The notes under the pieces: model-generated
Told to the model about the DNA's origin: nothing
What the model saw: only the letters and a program-made list of their open reading frames with translations
Database searches by the model: none
Assembly: GCF_039541235.1 (NCBI RefSeq)
Contig: NZ_BAABFV010000001.1
Coordinates: 62,001 to 126,000, forward strand
Origin: Kangiella marina
GTDB lineage: Bacteria; Pseudomonadota; Gammaproteobacteria; Enterobacterales; Kangiellaceae
Length of the DNA: 64,000 nt
Direction of reading: 5' to 3'
Shown: in pieces, positions 26,335 through 36,412 of the stretch
Layout of the letters: each line of letters starts with the position of its first letter
Position numbering within the stretch: position 1 is the first letter of the stretch
Made by a program: the position numbers and the translations under genes

Positions 26335-28026
26335 ATGCAGTATCAAGCACCTGTAGATGACATGATGTTTCTTGTCAAAGATGTCTTTTCGCTAACAAAG
26401 CGACTAGGAGATATTGCGGATTTTTCGGACTTCGATGATGAGCTTTATGCCGCTATCTTAGAAGAGGCAGGTAAGTTCGCTAGTGGCGTACTACAACCTA
26501 TTAACCGCTCGGGTGATGAAGAAGGCTGTCAGTATAAAGATGGTGTGGTGACGACACCAAAAGGTTTTAAAGAGGCTTACCAAGCTTATGTCGAAGGCGG
26601 CTGGCAGTCGATTACGGCTGATCCAAATTATGGTGGACAAGGTTTGCCGAAAGCGTTGCATGTCTTAATTGAAGAAATGTTTTACTCAGCGAACACCTCC
26701 TTTTGTCTCTACGGTAGTTTAACTGGCGGTGCGACTCAGCTTCTACAAGCCCATGCAGATGACGCGACAAAACAGCAATACTTGCCGAATCTTATCAGTG
26801 GTCAATGGTCTGGCTCTATGTGTTTAACCGAAGCGCATGCTGGTTCCGACTTAGGCTTGCTTAAAACCAAAGCCGAGCCGAATGATGATGGTAGCTATTC
26901 GCTCGAAGGCTCTAAAATCTTTATTACCGGCGGTGAACATGACATGGCTGAGAATATCATTCATCTTGTGTTAGCACGTTTGCCGGATGCCCCAGCAGGG
27001 CCGAAAGGGATTAGTTTGTTCTTGGTGCCAAAGTTCTTGGTTAATGATGATGGTTCATTAGGCGAGCGTAACGGAATTGAATGCGGCTCTATTGAGCATA
27101 AAATGGGTATTAAAGCTTCGTCTACCTGTGTGATGAACATGGATAATGCCAAAGGGTGGTTGATCGGGCCTCCGCACCAAGGGTTGCGCTGTATGTTTAC
27201 GATGATGAACTTGGAGCGCTTGTCGATTGGTATTCAGGGTATTGGACTAGGGGAGATGTCTTTCCAGCAAGCCGATACTTACGCCCGTGAACGATTACAA
27301 GGTAAGGCTTCGGATGGTGAAGCACCTGCCGCTCTTATAAAGCATGGTGATGTCCAGCGAATGTTAAATACCATGGAGTCTTTCAACAAAGCAGGGCGGG
27401 CTTTAGCGGTCTGGCTTGGTAGCTATTTGGATGTCACATTCCACAGCGACGATAAAGAAGCCGTTAAAACAGCGGATATTATGTCGGCATGGTTAACGCC
27501 TATCGCCAAAGCCTATTTTACCGATGCCGGTTATGAAACCTGTACCATTGGTCAGCAGGTTTTTGGCGGCCACGGTTATGTCCGCGAGTGGGGGATGGAG
27601 CAGCACGTTCGTGATTGCCGTATTGCCCAGATTTATGAAGGAACTAACGGCATTCAGGCGTTGGATTTGATTGGTCGTAAGCTGATTGGCAGTCGTGGGG
27701 AGAGCCTTCAGGTATTCTTGTCAGAGATTAAGGTCGATTTAGAAACACTACCTGGCTCGGCACACAAAGAGAAAGTCGTCGAGTTGTTGAAGGAACTGGA
27801 AGCGTTATCGCTACACATCATGGAGCAAAGTCAGAGTGATGCAGAGATACCTCAGCTAGTTGCTTGTGACTATCTACACTATGTGGCTTTAGTCACTTAT
27901 GCATACCTGTGGTTAAAGATGGAAGTCGCGGCAGGCGGAAGTCTTGATGAGAAGTCGAGCTTTTTCTTCAAGCGTGTATTGCCAAGATCGCTTGGTCTTA
28001 AAGCGAGTATCGAAAACGAGCTGTAG
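26335..28026 (+). CDS. Acyl-CoA dehydrogenase
   Basis: FAD enzyme of the large (about 560-600 residue) acyl-CoA dehydrogenase class that includes DmdC-type and related proteins. 563 residues: a short N-terminal extension domain (MQYQAPVDDMMFLVKDVF), the three-domain core with MCLTEAHAGSDLG, FITGGEH and the catalytic-base region QIYEGTNGIQALDL near 440, and a C-terminal helical domain. Likely role: first step of beta-oxidation. GTAGGAG precedes the ATG. The FadR-like palindrome upstream supports fatty-acid regulation. Substrate chain length is not readable. Confidence 0.9.
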   Translation: MQYQAPVDDMMFLVKDVFSLTKRLGDIADFSDFDDELYAAILEEAGKFASGVLQPINRSGDEEGCQYKDGVVTTPKGFKEAYQAYVEGGWQSITADPNYGGQGLPKALHVLIEEMFYSANTSFCLYGSLTGGATQLLQAHADDATKQQYLPNLISGQWSGSMCLTEAHAGSDLGLLKTKAEPNDDGSYSLEGSKIFITGGEHDMAENIIHLVLARLPDAPAGPKGISLFLVPKFLVNDDGSLGERNGIECGSIEHKMGIKASSTCVMNMDNAKGWLIGPPHQGLRCMFTMMNLERLSIGIQGIGLGEMSFQQADTYARERLQGKASDGEAPAALIKHGDVQRMLNTMESFNKAGRALAVWLGSYLDVTFHSDDKEAVKTADIMSAWLTPIAKAYFTDAGYETCTIGQQVFGGHGYVREWGMEQHVRDCRIAQIYEGTNGIQALDLIGRKLIGSRGESLQVFLSEIKVDLETLPGSAHKEKVVELLKELEALSLHIMEQSQSDAEIPQLVACDYLHYVALVTYAYLWLKMEVAAGGSLDEKSSFFFKRVLPRSLGLKASIENEL

Positions 28027-28048
28027 CACTTGATTCTTCAATGTCAGT

Positions 28049-28076
28049 AAAAGCCTCGCCAATGAGGGGCTTTTTG
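28049..28076 (+). terminator. Terminator of the acyl-CoA dehydrogenase gene
   Basis: AAGCCTCG pairs with TGAGGGGCTT-type arms (one G-T and one bulge allowed), followed by T5. Confidence 0.75.
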
Positions 28077-28242
28077 TTATCTACCAATAACTTTTGCACA
28101 AGATTTAACCTAAGAAGTTGAAATCCGACAAAAATTAGCAGGATTTATCTTCGGATACTTGAGTGATAAGTCTAAATATGGTGTTATTAGCGGCTAGGAT
28201 CAGTTCCTTCCTATTACAATAAACAATTAAACGGTAGAAATA

Positions 28243-29640
28243 ATGGCAACAAATAGAGGTCAATTTAACTCTCGTCTAGGGTTTGTGCTGGCTGCAGCAG
28301 GTTCGGCTGTAGGCTTAGGTAACATCTGGAAATTTCCCTTCGAAGTTGGTGCCGGTGGCGGTGCTGCATTCGTAGTTATTTATTTAGCATTCTGCTTTTT
28401 ATTGTGTTTCCCGGTTATGATCTCGGAGATCGCGATTGGCCGTAAAACACAGTTAAATGCGGTAGGCGCGTTCAAAAAACTAGGTCACCACAACTGGGCT
28501 TGGATTGGCTTGCTAGGCATATTGGCCGGTGTATTTATTCTATCGTTCTATAACGTTGTTGCAGGCTGGGCATTCGGCTACTTCCTTCAAATGGTGCAAG
28601 GCAACTTTGAAATAGGTCAAAATTTCGGTAGCTACATTAGCAAGTGGGAATCGATCGGGCTCTATGGTTTAGTCTTCATGGGTGTTACGGCTTTGATTGT
28701 CTCTAAAGGTATTCAGGGCGGTATCGAGAAAGCGGCAAAAATTTTGATGCCAACGCTATTTGCCATGATTATTGGCCTTATGATTTATGCTTTTACGTTA
28801 GATGATGCTATGGCGGGTATCGAATACTATTTGATTCCTGACTTTTCTGAAATCACCGGTGAAGTCATATACTCAGCATTAGGTCAGGCTTTCTTCTCCT
28901 TATCACTCGGTATGGGCGCTTTGATTACTTACGGTTCATATGTATCGCGTAAGCAAGATATTGTTCGCTCGGCAGCAATGATTACCCTGACGGATGTATC
29001 GGTTGCATTCCTAGCCGGTTTAATGATTTTCCCGCTGGTTGCTTTCTTGAACTCGGGTGACATGAGCAGTGTTTCGGGTGGCGCAGGCCTTATCTTCGCA
29101 ACCTTGCCAGGTGTTTTTGAAGGCCTAGGGCCAATCCTGGGTATTGTTATTGGCGCAACCTTCTTCTTGTTATTGTCATTTGCGGCTTTAACTTCGACGG
29201 TTTCGCTGCTTGAGGTTCCTGTTGCTTACTTAGTTGATGAAAAGAAAATTAAGCGTCCAGTTGCCGTATGGGGCATGGCGACATTAATTTTTGTATTGGG
29301 TATTCCGTCTCTGCTTGGTAATGGTGCCGTTGAGCAATTAACGAGCTTCATGACATTGTATCGTGATGGCCAGGAACAAATGATCTCATTCATGGACTTC
29401 GTAGAGCTGATTGCCAGCGATACATTCTTACCATTAGGCGGTACGGTAATCGCTATTTTCACAGCTTACGTTTGGAAGAAGCACAACCTAAACGCAGAAC
29501 TTATGGAAGGACGTGAAACTAACTCGCAATGGATGATGAACTACATCAACTTTGCCGTTATGTTCTTCTGCCCAATCATTCTTGGAGCCATTACCATCAT
29601 TACGATTTTAGAGCGCTTCTTCGGTATCCAAGTATTTTAA
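28243..29640 (+). CDS. Sodium-dependent NSS-family transporter
   Basis: LeuT-fold neurotransmitter:sodium symporter. 465 residues and 11-12 TM helices. TM1 has the GSAVGLGNIWKFPF signature, with the unwound Gly and the Na+-binding Asn. Bacterial members import amino acids or related amines. It heads a tight six-gene run on the same strand ending at 36095: two amidohydrolases, NhaC, a transglutaminase-like protein and an MBL hydrolase, with gaps of 28, -4, 9, -17 and 22 bases. The transported compound is probably what the hydrolases act on or release; this is inference. Confidence 0.92.
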   Translation: MATNRGQFNSRLGFVLAAAGSAVGLGNIWKFPFEVGAGGGAAFVVIYLAFCFLLCFPVMISEIAIGRKTQLNAVGAFKKLGHHNWAWIGLLGILAGVFILSFYNVVAGWAFGYFLQMVQGNFEIGQNFGSYISKWESIGLYGLVFMGVTALIVSKGIQGGIEKAAKILMPTLFAMIIGLMIYAFTLDDAMAGIEYYLIPDFSEITGEVIYSALGQAFFSLSLGMGALITYGSYVSRKQDIVRSAAMITLTDVSVAFLAGLMIFPLVAFLNSGDMSSVSGGAGLIFATLPGVFEGLGPILGIVIGATFFLLLSFAALTSTVSLLEVPVAYLVDEKKIKRPVAVWGMATLIFVLGIPSLLGNGAVEQLTSFMTLYRDGQEQMISFMDFVELIASDTFLPLGGTVIAIFTAYVWKKHNLNAELMEGRETNSQWMMNYINFAVMFFCPIILGAITIITILERFFGIQVF

Positions 29641-29668
29641 TCATTCATTTATTTTGGGGATTGCACTT

Positions 29669-31090
29669 ATGTTAGTAAATAAATTCTCAAAATCCTTCTT
29701 AGCAGCCTTCGTTGGGGCTGCTTTTTTGGTTGGCTGTGGTGAAGATGAGCCAGCAGTCCACCCGAAGGATTCTGATAGCCAAGCTTTTGTTTCTCAGTAT
29801 AAAGCTAAAGAATATCATCCTGTACTAATTAAAAACGCGACCATTTTAACTGCGACCGGTAAAAAAATTGAGAACGGTAGCATTTTGTTCAGCGATGGAG
29901 AAATTGTTGAAGTCGGTACGGATGTTGATGAGTCGGGCGATAATTTAGAAATTATCGACGCTCAAGGAAAGTGGGTAACGCCGGGGATCATTGATGTGCA
30001 TTCACACTTGGGCGTTTATCCTGCGCCTGGCGTCGAGTCGAGCGCAGATGGCAATGAGATGACAGCTCCAGTAACCGCTGACGTTTGGGCAGAGCACTCA
30101 GTTTGGCCGCAAGATCCACAGTTCCAACTGGCTATCGCTGGTGGCGTTACAGCTATGCAAATCCTTCCGGGCTCAGCGAACTTGGTTGGCGGACGTGGCG
30201 TGACATTGAAGAATGTTCCAGGCCGTTCAGTTATGGAAATGAAGTTTCCTAACGCACCGTATGGCTTGAAAATGGCCTGTGGTGAAAACCCGAAACGTGT
30301 TTATGGCGGCAAAGGTCAAGCGCCAATGACTCGTATGGGTAATGTGGCGGGTTATCGTAAAGCTTGGATTGATGCGCAAGAGTATATGGAAGCTTGGGAT
30401 AACTATGAAGCTGGCATGGGTAACGGCAAAGCACCTAAGCGTGATCTTCGTTTAGAAAGTTTAGCGGGCGTTTTGCGGGGTGAAATCCTCATCCAAAACC
30501 ACTGCTACCGTGCTGATGAAATGGCGGTCATGATGGATATCGCTAAAGAATTCGATTTTAAAGTAACCACGTTCCACCATGCTGTTGAGTCTTACAAAAT
30601 TGCTGACAAGCTAGCTGAAAATGAGGTCTGCTCAGCAATGTGGTCTGATTGGTGGGGCTTTAAACAAGAAGCATACGATATGGTGCCATCGAATGTCGCG
30701 TTGGTTGATAAGGCGGGTGCATGCGCAGTCGTACACTCAGACTCCGCAACGGTTATTCAGCACCTGAATAAAGAAGCTGCTAAAGCCATGGCTTCAGGAA
30801 ATCGTTTGGGCATGGATATTTCGCCAGCTCATGCGATTAAGTGGATTACTATCAATGCTGCCAAAGCTATTGGAGTTGAGGAGCAAACTGGTTCACTCGA
30901 AGAAGGGAAAATGGCTGACATCGTACTTTGGGATGGCAACCCGTTTAGTGTTTACACCAAAGCCGAGAAAGTATTTGTTGATGGCGCATTAATGTATGAC
31001 CGAAAAGACGCTACTAAGCAGCCAGTCAGTGACTTAAGACTCGGCACGTCAGAGTTTAATCAGAAAACACAAAAGGGGAGTCGACTATGA
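29669..31090 (+). CDS. Amidohydrolase lipoprotein (metal-binding member of a pair)
   Basis: 473 residues. The signal peptide ends in lipobox LVGC followed by GEDEP, so it is a lipoprotein of the periplasmic side. The amidohydrolase fold starts with the N-terminal beta sandwich (IKNATILTATG), and the metal motif is present as D109-V-H111-S-H113 in GIIDVHSHLG. Further His follow (NHCYRADEM, TFHHAVES, CAVVHSD). Closest to imidazolonepropionase-like amidohydrolases of gammaproteobacteria; the substrate is unknown. ATG 29669 is used, as GGGGA (29656-29660) precedes it at proper distance. The stop overlaps the next start by 4 bases. Confidence 0.88.
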   Translation: MLVNKFSKSFLAAFVGAAFLVGCGEDEPAVHPKDSDSQAFVSQYKAKEYHPVLIKNATILTATGKKIENGSILFSDGEIVEVGTDVDESGDNLEIIDAQGKWVTPGIIDVHSHLGVYPAPGVESSADGNEMTAPVTADVWAEHSVWPQDPQFQLAIAGGVTAMQILPGSANLVGGRGVTLKNVPGRSVMEMKFPNAPYGLKMACGENPKRVYGGKGQAPMTRMGNVAGYRKAWIDAQEYMEAWDNYEAGMGNGKAPKRDLRLESLAGVLRGEILIQNHCYRADEMAVMMDIAKEFDFKVTTFHHAVESYKIADKLAENEVCSAMWSDWWGFKQEAYDMVPSNVALVDKAGACAVVHSDSATVIQHLNKEAAKAMASGNRLGMDISPAHAIKWITINAAKAIGVEEQTGSLEEGKMADIVLWDGNPFSVYTKAEKVFVDGALMYDRKDATKQPVSDLRLGTSEFNQKTQKGSRL

Positions 31091-32361
31091 AATTTTTAGT
31101 TAAAACAATAGCTGCTCTTTTGATGGTAGCCGTTTCTTTTGCCAGTAACGCGCAAACTATCCTTATTAAGAATGCCAAAGTGCATACGCAAACATCGGCC
31201 GGTGTGTTGGTCGATACTGATATCCTTATTGAAAATGGTTTGATTCGAACCATTGGCGAAGGTTTAACTGCTGATAGTGCCCTTGAAATTAATGCTAAGG
31301 GAAAAGTAGTAACGCCAGGTATTTTCGCCGTGATGAACCAAGTTGGTTTAGTTGAAATCGGTGCTATCGCTGGAACTAACGATGCAGGCGTTGAAGAAAT
31401 TGATGGCTTGGGTGCTTCGTTAAGCGTTGATGAGGTTTTCAATCCGAAATCCACATTAATACCGATGAATCGCGCAGGCGGTGTCACTCGTACTTTAATC
31501 AAACCTTATAACGGAACGTCTTTATTTGCTGGGCTCGGTTCGGTTATGGATATGTCGGGCGACTATGATTCGTTAATCGTCAGTGATGTTGCGGTTTTTG
31601 CAACTTACGGCGAGTATGCCGCTTCTCTAAATGGTGGCTCTCGCGCAGCAGCACTTCGCGATCTTGAGCAGGCATTCTCACAAGCTAACGAGTATCTAGA
31701 CAATGCAGGTGCAGTTAAAAGCGGTGAGTATCGCGAACTCGATTATAGTTTAAGTGATTTAGCAACGCTGGGCAGAGTGCTCGACCAAGAAATTCCGCTT
31801 GTGGTCAGCGTTAACCGCGCTAATGATATTCTTACGGTACTGGATTTTGCCAAGTCGCATGAGCTAGCTCTAGTATTAGAAGGGGCGGCAGAAGGCTGGA
31901 AGGTCGCTGATAAAATTTCAAAAGCTGGCGTGCCTGTTATTTTGAATCCGATGGATAATATTCCAAGCAGCTTTGAGTCATTAAACAAGCGTTATGAAAA
32001 TGCTGCGTTGTTGAATAAAGCGGGTGTTAGAGTGATGTTCTCAAGTGAAACGCATAATGCGCAAAACGTGCGTTACGCAGCCGGTAATGCGGTGGCCTAT
32101 GGTTTGCCGTATGACAAAGCACTTGCAGCGATGACTAATGCTCCGGCTAAAGTGTTTGGCGGTGCTAGTAACTACGGCAAGCTGATGCCTGGTTTTAAAG
32201 CTGAGTTGGTGGTTTGGAGTGGCGATCCACTTGAAGTTACGACTCATGCTGAGCAGGTCATTATCGATGGCAAAGTGACGGATATGATGACTCGTTCTAA
32301 ACGTTTAGAGCAGCGTTACAAAGACATCACTAACGATAACAATACTTACTACCGTAAATAA
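31087..32361 (+). CDS. Amidohydrolase-like protein lacking the metal ligands
   Basis: 424 residues with a signal peptide ending SNA (about residue 22). Same fold as the preceding gene: IKNAKVHTQTSAG, then VVTPGIF, and at the end GKLMPGFKAELVVWSGDP. Where the partner has DVHSHLG this protein has AVMNQVG, so both His of the HxH motif are replaced (M83, Q85). The NHCYRADE region is VNRANDI and the HHAVE region is LEGAAE. It therefore appears to be a pseudo-enzyme or structural partner. Translational coupling to gene 29669 (ATGA overlap) supports a heteromeric complex. I recall such pairs in other marine gammaproteobacteria. Confidence 0.85.
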   Translation: MKFLVKTIAALLMVAVSFASNAQTILIKNAKVHTQTSAGVLVDTDILIENGLIRTIGEGLTADSALEINAKGKVVTPGIFAVMNQVGLVEIGAIAGTNDAGVEEIDGLGASLSVDEVFNPKSTLIPMNRAGGVTRTLIKPYNGTSLFAGLGSVMDMSGDYDSLIVSDVAVFATYGEYAASLNGGSRAAALRDLEQAFSQANEYLDNAGAVKSGEYRELDYSLSDLATLGRVLDQEIPLVVSVNRANDILTVLDFAKSHELALVLEGAAEGWKVADKISKAGVPVILNPMDNIPSSFESLNKRYENAALLNKAGVRVMFSSETHNAQNVRYAAGNAVAYGLPYDKALAAMTNAPAKVFGGASNYGKLMPGFKAELVVWSGDPLEVTTHAEQVIIDGKVTDMMTRSKRLEQRYKDITNDNNTYYRK

Positions 32362-32370
32362 GAGGTTTTC

Positions 32371-33831
32371 ATGGCAGATACATCAACCCGCCAACCGAGT
32401 ATGCTACAAGCGCTATTACCGATAGGGCTTCTAGTCATTCTGTTAGCGTTTTCCGTTTACATTTACGGCAGCGACTCATCTTACGGCGCGAATCAAATTG
32501 CACTGGTTATTTGTGCCGCAGTAGCTTTACTGGTTGGTTTGCGTAATGGACAGACCTGGAAAGAGTTAGAGCAGGGCGTGGTTGATGGTATTAGTATTGC
32601 TCTTGGTGCGATATTAATCTTGTTAATGGTTGGCTCGCTAATCGGTGCTTGGATCCTCGCTGGTACCGTTCCGACCATGATTTATTATGGCTTGCAGATC
32701 TTATCACCAGAGTATTTTTATGTGGCGACTTGTGCGATTTGTGCTCTGGTTGCGCTGAGTATCGGTAGTTCATGGACTACGGCAGGTACGGTGGGTATTG
32801 GCCTTATTGGTGTTTCCCAAGGCCTAGGCTTGTCGATGGAAATAACAGCGGGAGCCATCATTTCTGGTGCCTATTTTGGCGATAAAATGTCGCCATTGTC
32901 AGATACAACTAATTTAGCGCCTGCTGTGACCGGCACGGATTTGTTTACTCATATTCGTCACATGGTTTGGACAACGGCTCCAGCTTTAGCAATCGCTTTG
33001 GTTATCTTCACGATTATTGGGTTAAATGCTGACAGTGAGCAACAGGTTTTGGTGTTGCAAGATACACTTAACTTATTAGATAACAACTTTAATATTTCGC
33101 TGTGGACCCTCATTCCGTTAGTTGTAGTGTTTGTCATGGCCTTCAAGAAAATTCCGGCTGTAGCGACCATTTTAGTGGGCTCTTTGTTAGGCGGTATTTT
33201 CGCTATCATTCTTCAGGGTGATGTGATCAAAACTTTCGTTAATAAACCTGAAATGCATGTGGCTTTGGTTTACTTAGAAGGTGTTTGGACATCGTTATTC
33301 TCCGGCTTTACCGTGTCCACAGGTAACGAGGTCTACGATGACCTTCTCAGTCGCGGTGGCATGGCGAGCATGTTGAACACGCTTTTCTTAATCATCACTG
33401 CGATGAGTTTTGGTGCAGCGATGGAAGTTACCGGACTTTTGCATAAATTGATCAAGACGGTGATCGGTTTGGCTAAATCGACCGGTGCTTTAATTGGCTC
33501 CGTGCTTGCCACCTGTATTGGAATGAACTTCATTACTGCTGATCAGTACATCTCAATTGTACTGCCGGGACGTATGTACAAAGCCGAGTTTAAGCGCCGT
33601 GGGCTTGATGCGAAAAATCTATCGCGGACTCTTGAAGACTCAGCCACTATCACCTCTCCACTAATCCCGTGGAATACTTGTGGTGCCTATATGGCCGCAA
33701 CCTTAGGTGTTGCCACTGGCGCTTATTGGATTTACTGCTTCTTTAATTTGCTTACTCCAATTGTGTCGTTCATCTACGCCTTACTTAACTTCAAAATCAC
33801 TCCGATAGAAGGCGATGAAATCGACGGTTAG
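32371..33831 (+). CDS. nhaC: NhaC-family Na+/H+ antiporter
   Basis: 486 residues, about 11-12 TM helices. Family stretches include IGSSWTTAGTVGIGLIG, ISGAYFGDKMSPLSDTTNLAPAV (conserved DKxSPLSDTTNLA) and ITSPLIPWNTCGAYMA near the end. It would extrude Na+ in exchange for protons and return the sodium brought in by the NSS transporter of the same operon. It starts 9 bases after the amidohydrolase-like gene and overlaps the next gene by 17 bases. Confidence 0.93.
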   Translation: MADTSTRQPSMLQALLPIGLLVILLAFSVYIYGSDSSYGANQIALVICAAVALLVGLRNGQTWKELEQGVVDGISIALGAILILLMVGSLIGAWILAGTVPTMIYYGLQILSPEYFYVATCAICALVALSIGSSWTTAGTVGIGLIGVSQGLGLSMEITAGAIISGAYFGDKMSPLSDTTNLAPAVTGTDLFTHIRHMVWTTAPALAIALVIFTIIGLNADSEQQVLVLQDTLNLLDNNFNISLWTLIPLVVVFVMAFKKIPAVATILVGSLLGGIFAIILQGDVIKTFVNKPEMHVALVYLEGVWTSLFSGFTVSTGNEVYDDLLSRGGMASMLNTLFLIITAMSFGAAMEVTGLLHKLIKTVIGLAKSTGALIGSVLATCIGMNFITADQYISIVLPGRMYKAEFKRRGLDAKNLSRTLEDSATITSPLIPWNTCGAYMAATLGVATGAYWIYCFFNLLTPIVSFIYALLNFKITPIEGDEIDG

Positions 33832-35191
33832 TACTTTAAGAAATACGCTGCTAAAACTGATCCTTTTAGCAGCGGCTTTACTGCTCGTTTCATCCTATTC
33901 TCCATTCCAGCGTCTGTGGGATTCCGCTTCACCAAAAAGTTTTACTGAGTGGTACCAAATTAACTGGCAAGGCCAGGTTGTTGGCTGGGCTAAAAAAAGT
34001 CTTGAGCAAACGTCAGATTATTACAAAGTTACAGCAGTCGAGCATTTTGAAGGCCGTGTCCGTGGGCAGCGTGTTAAGTTTATCTATCAGCACACATACT
34101 TCTTTGACAAAGAAGCTCCCTATAATGTCGTCAAAGGTTCTGCAAAGCTTGTCGAGCCACAATTAACGATGACGACGCAGTTTTATAACAACGAAGCGCT
34201 TAGAGTTGAACAAGTTCGAAATGACATAGCTTCAAATGTTATAGAGCCGCAGGTAAGTTACCATTTAGACGATTATCTTGCTAAGCGACAGTGGATAGAG
34301 GGCCAACCCACTAAAGGCGATTCACTGACGTTCTTAACGCTCAATCCCCATAGCTTGAGTACTAGCCCTGAACAACTCACCGTAACGCGTAACCCTAGTG
34401 GGCGACATCAGCATTATCAGTTACAAACGGATAGCGGCAAAAGGTTTGAGCTCAGTTTACAGGGGCAGGTACTGGTTGAGCGCCGTGATCGTGGTATTGA
34501 GCTTGTTGCTAGTAAACATAAACCTAGTTTTAACCCAGAAATGCAAAGTGACTTGTATTCCAACATTGGCTTGCCAAGCAATAAACCGTTAGGTGATATC
34601 TATAAAGTTAAATCATTAGTATTACAACTCAATGAGAAAACTGCTGATTGGCTAACAGTTCATCCTACTGCCACAAAAGATAAAACGAGCCTCATTATTC
34701 AGTCTGGTGCTAGTCATAAGTCTACACCCGATGAAGTGAATCATTGGCGGTTCGAACCCATTAGTGACATTGTTGATAAAATACAGCCTGATCTAAGCGA
34801 GGTTGTTAACGATAAAGACAAAGTTAATCACTTGGTTAAATTTGTTCATGATTATCTGTACTATCAACCAACCCCAACAAGCTTCACCACAGAAGAAGTG
34901 ATCACCAACGGCTATGGCGATTGCACCGAATATACGCAGTTGTTGCTTGCGCTACTCAACGCACAAAGAATCCCTGCGCGTGAAGTGAGCGGTTATATTT
35001 ATCTTGGCGATGATGAGCAACGTTTTGGAGGGCACGCCTGGGTCGAAGCCTTAATCGATGGTCAATGGGTGGGGGTTGATCCGACTTGGAATTTAACCTC
35101 ACTGACAGCGGGTCATCTGCCGATCACCATCCCACAAGAAAAGTCAGTCTCAGACTTGGATTTTACCGTCGAGCAGATACACTATAAGTAA
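33815..35191 (+). CDS. Exported transglutaminase-like protease-fold protein
   Basis: 458 residues. Residues about 10-27 are an N-terminal membrane anchor or signal. A long beta-rich region (about 40-320) follows, then a transglutaminase-like domain with the catalytic triad intact: C370 (YGDCTEYT), H407 (GGHAWVE) and D422 (GVDPTWN). Such bacterial domains usually act as cysteine peptidases or amidases. The ATG lies inside the nhaC coding end (17-base overlap), so translation is probably coupled. Role with the amidohydrolases in cleaving an amide or peptide bond is inference. Confidence 0.85.
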   Translation: MKSTVSTLRNTLLKLILLAAALLLVSSYSPFQRLWDSASPKSFTEWYQINWQGQVVGWAKKSLEQTSDYYKVTAVEHFEGRVRGQRVKFIYQHTYFFDKEAPYNVVKGSAKLVEPQLTMTTQFYNNEALRVEQVRNDIASNVIEPQVSYHLDDYLAKRQWIEGQPTKGDSLTFLTLNPHSLSTSPEQLTVTRNPSGRHQHYQLQTDSGKRFELSLQGQVLVERRDRGIELVASKHKPSFNPEMQSDLYSNIGLPSNKPLGDIYKVKSLVLQLNEKTADWLTVHPTATKDKTSLIIQSGASHKSTPDEVNHWRFEPISDIVDKIQPDLSEVVNDKDKVNHLVKFVHDYLYYQPTPTSFTTEEVITNGYGDCTEYTQLLLALLNAQRIPAREVSGYIYLGDDEQRFGGHAWVEALIDGQWVGVDPTWNLTSLTAGHLPITIPQEKSVSDLDFTVEQIHYK

Positions 35192-35213
35192 CTTTTCAAA
35201 AGACAGGTTATTT

Positions 35214-36095
35214 ATGTCGAATTCAGTGAGCTCGAAAACCTTTTATTCAATTAATGGAAACAGTCAAAAGCTTGATGGCGGCGCTATGTTTGGTAACGCT
35301 CCCAAGGCTTTGTGGGAGCGATGGACTGAGGTGGATGAGTTAAACCGCATACCACTCGTTTGTCGTGCCATGCTAGTGCAAGACCAAGGAAAGAATATCC
35401 TTTTTGAAACGGGCATTGGCGCTTTCTTCGAGCCTAAATACCGCGATCGATACGGTGTTCAAGAATCTCACCATGTGCTGCTAGAGTCTTTAAAAGAATC
35501 CGGCTTTAGTCATGAAGATATTGATATTGTGGTGTTGTCGCATATGCACTTTGATCATGCGGGTGGTTTATTGACGCAATGGGAAGAGGGCAAAGATGCG
35601 GAGCTGTTATTCCCTAATGCTGAGTTTGTGATTGGACAGGAAGCCTGGGATAGATCGGTAAATCCACACCCAAGAGACAGGGCCTCTTTTATTCCTGGCT
35701 TGACCAATCTTCTTGAAGCTACGGGCAGATTACATCTCGTTCAAGGCGAAACCTCCGATTTGCTAGGCGACGATTACACGTTTCATGTCTCTAATGGACA
35801 TACTCCGGGAATGTTAATTACTGAAATCGCGACCTCAGATGGCCCTGTTGTTTTTGCAGCAGACTTGATTCCTGGGGCGCCATGGATGCATCTGCCTATC
35901 ACTATGGGGTATGACAGGTTTCCTGAAAGTTTGATTGATGAAAAACGACGTTTGTTAGATCGTCTATTGGAAAAAGGTGGTAAGGTTTTCTTTACTCATG
36001 ATCCTGTAGTGGCCCTAGGGGAAGTTGCTAAAAACGAGAAGGGCAAATTTTTCGCAGATAAGCCACTTAAAAATGTTATTAACTTATCGCTTTAA
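35214..36095 (+). CDS. Metallo-beta-lactamase-fold hydrolase
   Basis: 293 residues with the zinc motif H110-M-H112-F-D114-H115, downstream His in NGHTPGM, Asp in FAADLIPG and His in FFTHDPVVA. No signal peptide, so cytoplasmic. Matches the lactonase or general MBL hydrolase group (N-terminal [14 protein letters not shown] is common there, including some AHL lactonase-like proteins). Last gene of the six-gene run, 22 bases after the transglutaminase-like gene. Substrate unknown. Confidence 0.88.
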   Translation: MSNSVSSKTFYSINGNSQKLDGGAMFGNAPKALWERWTEVDELNRIPLVCRAMLVQDQGKNILFETGIGAFFEPKYRDRYGVQESHHVLLESLKESGFSHEDIDIVVLSHMHFDHAGGLLTQWEEGKDAELLFPNAEFVIGQEAWDRSVNPHPRDRASFIPGLTNLLEATGRLHLVQGETSDLLGDDYTFHVSNGHTPGMLITEIATSDGPVVFAADLIPGAPWMHLPITMGYDRFPESLIDEKRRLLDRLLEKGGKVFFTHDPVVALGEVAKNEKGKFFADKPLKNVINLSL

Positions 36096-36288
36096 TTTAT
36101 TGAAATATAAGTATTTACTTGTTTTCAGAGTAGAAGTGAGATTGGTATCTAAAAAAATATCCCATAAAAGCGGAACTTATTAGTCAGAGAGTGCTCAAAG
36201 ATTATACAAGTAGCAAATACAGCATTTTATGCTTAGATGCTTACTTGGTTGTCATTGTCACTTCTCTTTAATGAGTAAATTCTCATAC
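36096..36288. other. Intergenic stretch after the MBL gene
   Basis: About 190 AT-rich bases with no open frame of note. I see nothing specific in it before the terminator at 36289. Confidence 0.4.
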
Positions 36289-36316
36289 CGGGCCATGTTA
36301 AATGGCCCGTTTTTTA
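36289..36316 (+). terminator. Terminator ending the 28-36 kb operon
   Basis: CGGGCCAT pairs with ATGGCCCG around GTTAA, then TTTTTT. It lies about 190 bases past the MBL gene stop. Confidence 0.85.
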
Positions 36317-36369
36317 TGTGTTATCATACCTTCAATATTTTGCTTCTCAGTTCCGTACTAACATCACGG

Positions 36370-36392
36370 CTAAGCTCAAGCCGAGCTTAGCT
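36370..36392. repeat. Palindrome in the leader of the alpha/beta hydrolase gene
   Basis: GCTAAGCTC and GAGCTTAGC are perfect 9-bp arms around AAGCC, 20 bases before the ATG. No T-run. It may be a regulatory hairpin or a mere palindrome. Confidence 0.4.
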
Positions 36393-36412
36393 CCTAAACC
36401 AGAACAGATACT

